Assembly (NCBI GenBank): GCA_964560875.1
Contig: CAZLMW010000043.1
Location: forward strand, 1 to 59,498
Length of the DNA stretch: 59,498 bases
Direction of reading: 5' to 3'
Source: CAZLMW01 sp964560875
GTDB taxonomy: Bacteria; Myxococcota_A; UBA9042
Shown here: positions 56,311 through 59,498 of the stretch, one piece after another
Numbering within the stretch: the stretch's first letter is position 1
Layout: every line of letters starts with the position of its first letter
Program-made: the position numbers and the translations under genes
Notes under the pieces: model-generated
The model's input: the letters and a program-made list of their open reading frames with translations, nothing else
The model's database searches: none
Told to the model about the DNA's origin: nothing

Positions 56311-57249
56311 ATGTCCGCATCCAACCAGCGTGTTCTCGTTCTCGGCGGCAACGGCTTCCTCGGCCAGCACGTCGTCCAGCAACTCGGCGTGCGCGGCCAC
56401 GAACCCGTCGTCGCGTCCCGCCGCACCGGCGTCGACCTACGCGACCTGTCCGCCTGCCAAAAGCTCGTCGCCGACATCAAACCGGACACCATCGTCAACT
56501 GCGCCGCGCATGTCGGCAGCGTCCATTACGTCACGTCGTGGGCCGCCGACGTGGTCACCGACAACCTCTTGATGCTCGTCAACATGTACAAGGCCGCCCA
56601 GACGGCCGCGCCCGACGCCCGCATCATCAACCCGATCAGCAACTGCAGCTACCCTGGGGCCGCGAACGTGCACAAGGAAGACGCGTGGTTCGACGGCGCC
56701 GTCCATGGCAGCGTCCTCGCGTATGGCACCCCGCGCCGCATGATTTATGTGCTCGCCGAGTCCTTTCGCAAACAGCACGGCACCCGTAGCGTCAACTGGC
56801 TTGTCTCCAACGCTTACGGCCCGGGCGACCACCTCGACCCCAACAAAGTCCACGCCCTCAACGGCATCGTGATGCGAATGATCCAGGGCCGGCGAACCGG
56901 CAACACAGAGTTCAGCATCTGGGGCAGCGGCAAGCCCGTTCGCGAGTGGGTGTACATCGTCGACGTCGCCAGGATGCTCGCGCTCTCGGTTGAGGCCGAA
57001 GACGAGCAGACCTACCCGGTCAACCTGGCGCAAAACAAGGCGTGGTCGATCGCAGAGATCGCCGAAATCGCCGCCAACTTGATGGGTTACGACGTGGAGT
57101 TCACATTCGACACGAGCAAAACCGACGGCGCCCCCATCAAGATCCTCGATGACGAGTCGTTCCGGTCGAAGTGGCCGGACTTCGCGTTCACCCCGCTCGA
57201 AGAAGGCGTCCGCAACACCATCGCGTACTACGAAGAGGCGTTGGTCTAG
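56311..57249 (+). CDS. GDP-L-fucose-synthase-like SDR epimerase/reductase
   Basis: A 312-residue extended short-chain dehydrogenase. The Rossmann motif is GGNGFLG (about 12-18), the Ser-containing motif is SNCSYP (110-115) as in GDP-L-fucose synthases, and YGPGDHLDP is family-typical. Tyr138 is in place, but the lysine of YxxxK is Arg142 (YGTPR), an unusual change in a catalytic residue. The protein otherwise resembles enzymes that epimerise and reduce GDP-4-keto-6-deoxymannose, so the product may be a deoxy sugar; another NDP-sugar substrate is possible. It is first in a three-gene set (epimerase, epimerase, isomerase), with 93 bases to the next start. Confidence 0.85.
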   Translation: MSASNQRVLVLGGNGFLGQHVVQQLGVRGHEPVVASRRTGVDLRDLSACQKLVADIKPDTIVNCAAHVGSVHYVTSWAADVVTDNLLMLVNMYKAAQTAAPDARIINPISNCSYPGAANVHKEDAWFDGAVHGSVLAYGTPRRMIYVLAESFRKQHGTRSVNWLVSNAYGPGDHLDPNKVHALNGIVMRMIQGRRTGNTEFSIWGSGKPVREWVYIVDVARMLALSVEAEDEQTYPVNLAQNKAWSIAEIAEIAANLMGYDVEFTFDTSKTDGAPIKILDDESFRSKWPDFAFTPLEEGVRNTIAYYEEALV

Positions 57250-57342
57250 CGCACAAACATCAGCACGCCGCGAACGCGCCCCACGTGTATTCGCACCGAA
57301 CAAACCGGGTCAGGCATGGACGACCCACCAAGGAGCAATGAA

Positions 57343-58272
57343 ATGCAGATTACGATCACCGGCGGCGCCGGCTACGTGGGCACGAGCCTCATTCCCCTGC
57401 TGCTCGCAGACGGCCACAAGGTCTGCGTGTACGACAACTTGATGTGGGGCGGCGACCCGATCCTTCCCTTCTTCCGCAACCCCAACTTCTCGTTCGTCGA
57501 GGGTGACGTTCGCGACAAGGACGCCCTTGCCACGGTGTGCAAAGGCGCCGACGTCATCGTCCACCTCGCCGCCATCGTGGGCTACCCAGCGTGCCGCAAG
57601 GACCCGCGCCTCGCCGAAACCGTCAATGTGGACGGCACACGCAACGTCATCGACGTCACCACGGACGACCAGCTCGTGCTTTTCGGCTCCACCGGCAGCA
57701 ACTACGGCACCGTCCGCGAGATCTGCACCGAGGAAACGCCCCTCAACCCGCTCAGCCTCTACGGAGAGACCAAGACGCTCGCCGAGAAGATGCTGATGGA
57801 AACGGGCCGTGCCGTTGCGTACCGGTTCGCCACCGCGTTCGGTGTGTCGCCGCGTCTGCGTCTGGACCTGCTTGTCAACGACTTCACGTACAAGAGCATG
57901 ACTCAGGGCTACCTCGTCGTTTACGAGGGCCACTTCATGCGCACGTTCATCCATGTCCACGACATGGGCCGGTCGTTCAAATTCGCCATCGACAACGCCG
58001 ACAAGATGCGTGGCGAGGTCTACAACATCGGCTCCAACAAGATGAACCACTCCAAGAAGGAGATCTGCGAGCTCATCAAGTCCCAGGTCGACAACGCGTA
58101 CATGCATTACGCCGACATCGGTGAGGACGCCGACAAGCGCAACTACGTGGTCAGTTACGAGAAGATCCACGCCCTCGGCTACGACACCACCATCGACGTG
58201 CCGACCGGCATCACCGAGCTCACCCGCGCCCTTCGCGCCGTGCACTTCAAGACGCCGTACACCAACATCTAG
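57343..58272 (+). CDS. NAD-dependent nucleotide-sugar epimerase/dehydratase
   Basis: A 309-residue extended SDR protein. GGAGYVG (about 8-14) is the NAD motif, VIVHLAAIVGYP follows, and the catalytic YGETK carries the expected Tyr and Lys. RTFIHVHDMGRSF and EVYNIGSNK are typical of UDP-glucose 4-epimerase-type enzymes. The exact sugar cannot be told from sequence alone. The Met at MQITITGGAG is chosen because AAGGAG lies 7 bases before it; an ATG 27 bases upstream lacks such a site. It follows the epimerase at 56311 and precedes the isomerase by 73 bases, so all three are likely one operon. Confidence 0.88.
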   Translation: MQITITGGAGYVGTSLIPLLLADGHKVCVYDNLMWGGDPILPFFRNPNFSFVEGDVRDKDALATVCKGADVIVHLAAIVGYPACRKDPRLAETVNVDGTRNVIDVTTDDQLVLFGSTGSNYGTVREICTEETPLNPLSLYGETKTLAEKMLMETGRAVAYRFATAFGVSPRLRLDLLVNDFTYKSMTQGYLVVYEGHFMRTFIHVHDMGRSFKFAIDNADKMRGEVYNIGSNKMNHSKKEICELIKSQVDNAYMHYADIGEDADKRNYVVSYEKIHALGYDTTIDVPTGITELTRALRAVHFKTPYTNI

Positions 58273-58345
58273 TTCGGCTTTGCATGGACCGGAACCTGAT
58301 CGGTCGCCTCGAGCCCTGCGGATCGATCTGTCGAACGGAACAATA

Positions 58346-59416
58346 ATGCCTGATTTCAAGCAGCTGGCGGCGGACCTCGATCCGGAGGGCGTCGCGGGCT
58401 TCACGCGTTCGTTCGTCGATAACCTCCGCGGCGGTCTCGCTGCGGTGACCGTCGATGCCTATCCGTGGATCAGCGATCTGTCTGCGCGTTCGTGGGCAGG
58501 CGTTCTGTGCCTCGGTATGGGCGGCTCGGCGGCGGGCGGTGACTTCCTTGCCGCCCTTGCAAGCGACGCCGGTTCCGCTCCCGTCATCGTCAGCCGCGGA
58601 TACGCGTTTCCGTCGTGGTGGCGCGACGGGTGGTTGGTCTTGGCGACAAGCCACAGCGGCAATACCGAAGAGACCCTCGCAGCCGTCACCGACGCTCTCG
58701 AAGCGGGCGCCACAGTTGTGGTCATCTGCACCGGCGGCAAGCTGGCCGACCTCGCAGCAAGTCACGATCGCTGCCATCGGGTCGAATCGGTCGCCGGCCA
58801 GCCCCCGCGCACGGCGTTTGGTCACTTGTTCTCGCGGCAAGTCGCGCTCTTGAGGTTGCTCGGTATTCTGCCGGATGGACCGGACGACGCGGCGATGCTC
58901 AACCGGCTCCAGGCGGCTTGCGAAGGCCACGATTTCGTCTCCCACCCCGATGTCCTCGGCGAGCGAATGGCGCAGCTCCACGCCCATCCCATCGCGATTC
59001 TCGGCCCTCGCGACCTCCAACCCGCGTTGACTCGCTTCAAGAACCAGCTCAACGAGAACAGCGGTCGTTTCGCGCGGATCGGCGCGGTCCCCGAGATGAA
59101 CCACAACGAGGTCGTCGCATGGGGCGGTGTGGGACCCGATGGCGATCCGCGTAACGGCGACCAAGCGCTCATCTTGCTGACCTGGGCCGGAATGCACGCG
59201 AGAACTCGCGCCCGCCAGGATTGGATCGCCGACCACACCCCCGCGGCGACCACGTGGGCGCTTGAGCTTGCCGGCGAATCGCTTCTCGAAGCCCTTTTAT
59301 TCGGCTGCATCGTGATGGATTGGGCATCGATCGGCCTCGCGCTCCTGCACGGCAAAGACCCGGTCGCCATCGCCCCCATCGACGCGCTCAAGAAACACCT
59401 CGCCTCGCTCGCATAA
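58346..59416 (+). CDS. Bifunctional phosphoglucose/phosphomannose isomerase-like protein
   Basis: A 356-residue protein of the PGI/PMI bifunctional family, which interconverts fructose-6-phosphate with glucose-6-phosphate and mannose-6-phosphate. It has two SIS folds: GMGGSAAGGDFLA and TSHSGNTEETLAAV in the first, LNENSGRFARIG and PEMNHNEVVAW (catalytic Glu region) in the second. It is a route to mannose-6-phosphate and hence GDP-mannose, which fits the GDP-fucose-synthase-like gene in the same set. The start ATG follows an AACGGAACAATA leader. The frame stays open upstream into the previous gene but is not coding there. The gene is complete and ends 82 bases before the window edge. Confidence 0.85.
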   Translation: MPDFKQLAADLDPEGVAGFTRSFVDNLRGGLAAVTVDAYPWISDLSARSWAGVLCLGMGGSAAGGDFLAALASDAGSAPVIVSRGYAFPSWWRDGWLVLATSHSGNTEETLAAVTDALEAGATVVVICTGGKLADLAASHDRCHRVESVAGQPPRTAFGHLFSRQVALLRLLGILPDGPDDAAMLNRLQAACEGHDFVSHPDVLGERMAQLHAHPIAILGPRDLQPALTRFKNQLNENSGRFARIGAVPEMNHNEVVAWGGVGPDGDPRNGDQALILLTWAGMHARTRARQDWIADHTPAATTWALELAGESLLEALLFGCIVMDWASIGLALLHGKDPVAIAPIDALKKHLASLA

Positions 59417-59498
59417 CGCCATAGAAAAGAACGCTGCGAAGGCGCTAGATGTGCCGGGCACGAGTGCTGAATCGTTTTTCTTGCCATGTGATCCCGTT

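Noticed and set aside
58822..59487. Minus-strand open frame opposite the PGI/PMI gene
   Set aside because: Shadow of a well-recognised gene; no start site and no domain.

Overview
The window is high-GC DNA from a Gram-negative bacterium with an unusually lipoprotein-rich surface. I think it is a myxobacterium-like or other deltaproteobacterial lineage (Myxococcota or Bradymonadota type). The reasons are the many secreted proteins with a lipobox, an Asp/Ala/Gly/Ser-rich linker and Cys-rich CDDGNPCTxDTC repeats, a MopE-type CNGIDDDCDG motif, and the signalling repertoire. This placement is inference from style; there is no rRNA gene or taxonomic marker here. A run of 100 N at 51979-52078 marks an assembly gap.

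Layout. (1) 159-9550: a MOSC protein, a 1968-residue chimeric lipoprotein (Cys repeats, two propeller-like regions, fibrinogen-like C-terminus), a YbaK-type deacylase, and a lone receiver followed by a PAS histidine kinase. (2) 9837-34455: four head-to-tail genes for lipoproteins of 2013-2051 residues, 24.6 kb in all. Each has a lipobox, an acidic linker, exactly 15 double Cys units of about 52 residues and exactly 8 MAM-like jelly-roll modules of about 145 residues. Copies 1 and 3 pair with each other, as do copies 2 and 4, so a two-gene unit appears to have been duplicated. phnW and a membrane-anchored SRPBCC protein follow on the same strand. (3) 36265-41619: a dispersed repeat with a decayed ORF, a TetR regulator coupled to an M81 peptidase, an unrecognised 422-residue protein, and a receiver-kinase hybrid. 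(4) 41872-49145: three secreted SGNH-type proteins and one lipoprotein with an N-formylglutamate-amidohydrolase-like domain, with a repeat-rich noncoding block at 47326-47819. (5) 49349-53276: a membrane class III nucleotide cyclase divergent from a Gly/Ser- and Cys-rich lipoprotein that spans the gap. (6) 53451-59416: sugar-nucleotide genes (DegT/StrS aminotransferase, two SDR epimerases, a bifunctional PGI/PMI-like isomerase) with a RAYT/Y1 transposase inserted among them.

Read together, the window looks like a cell-surface region: very large modular lipoproteins that could act as adhesins or a surface coat, secreted esterase-like enzymes that could edit glycans, and nucleotide-sugar genes that could supply those glycans. 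The best candidate for an undescribed system is the four-gene array, whose repeat numbers are fixed across all copies although the proteins are built from easily lost repeats.
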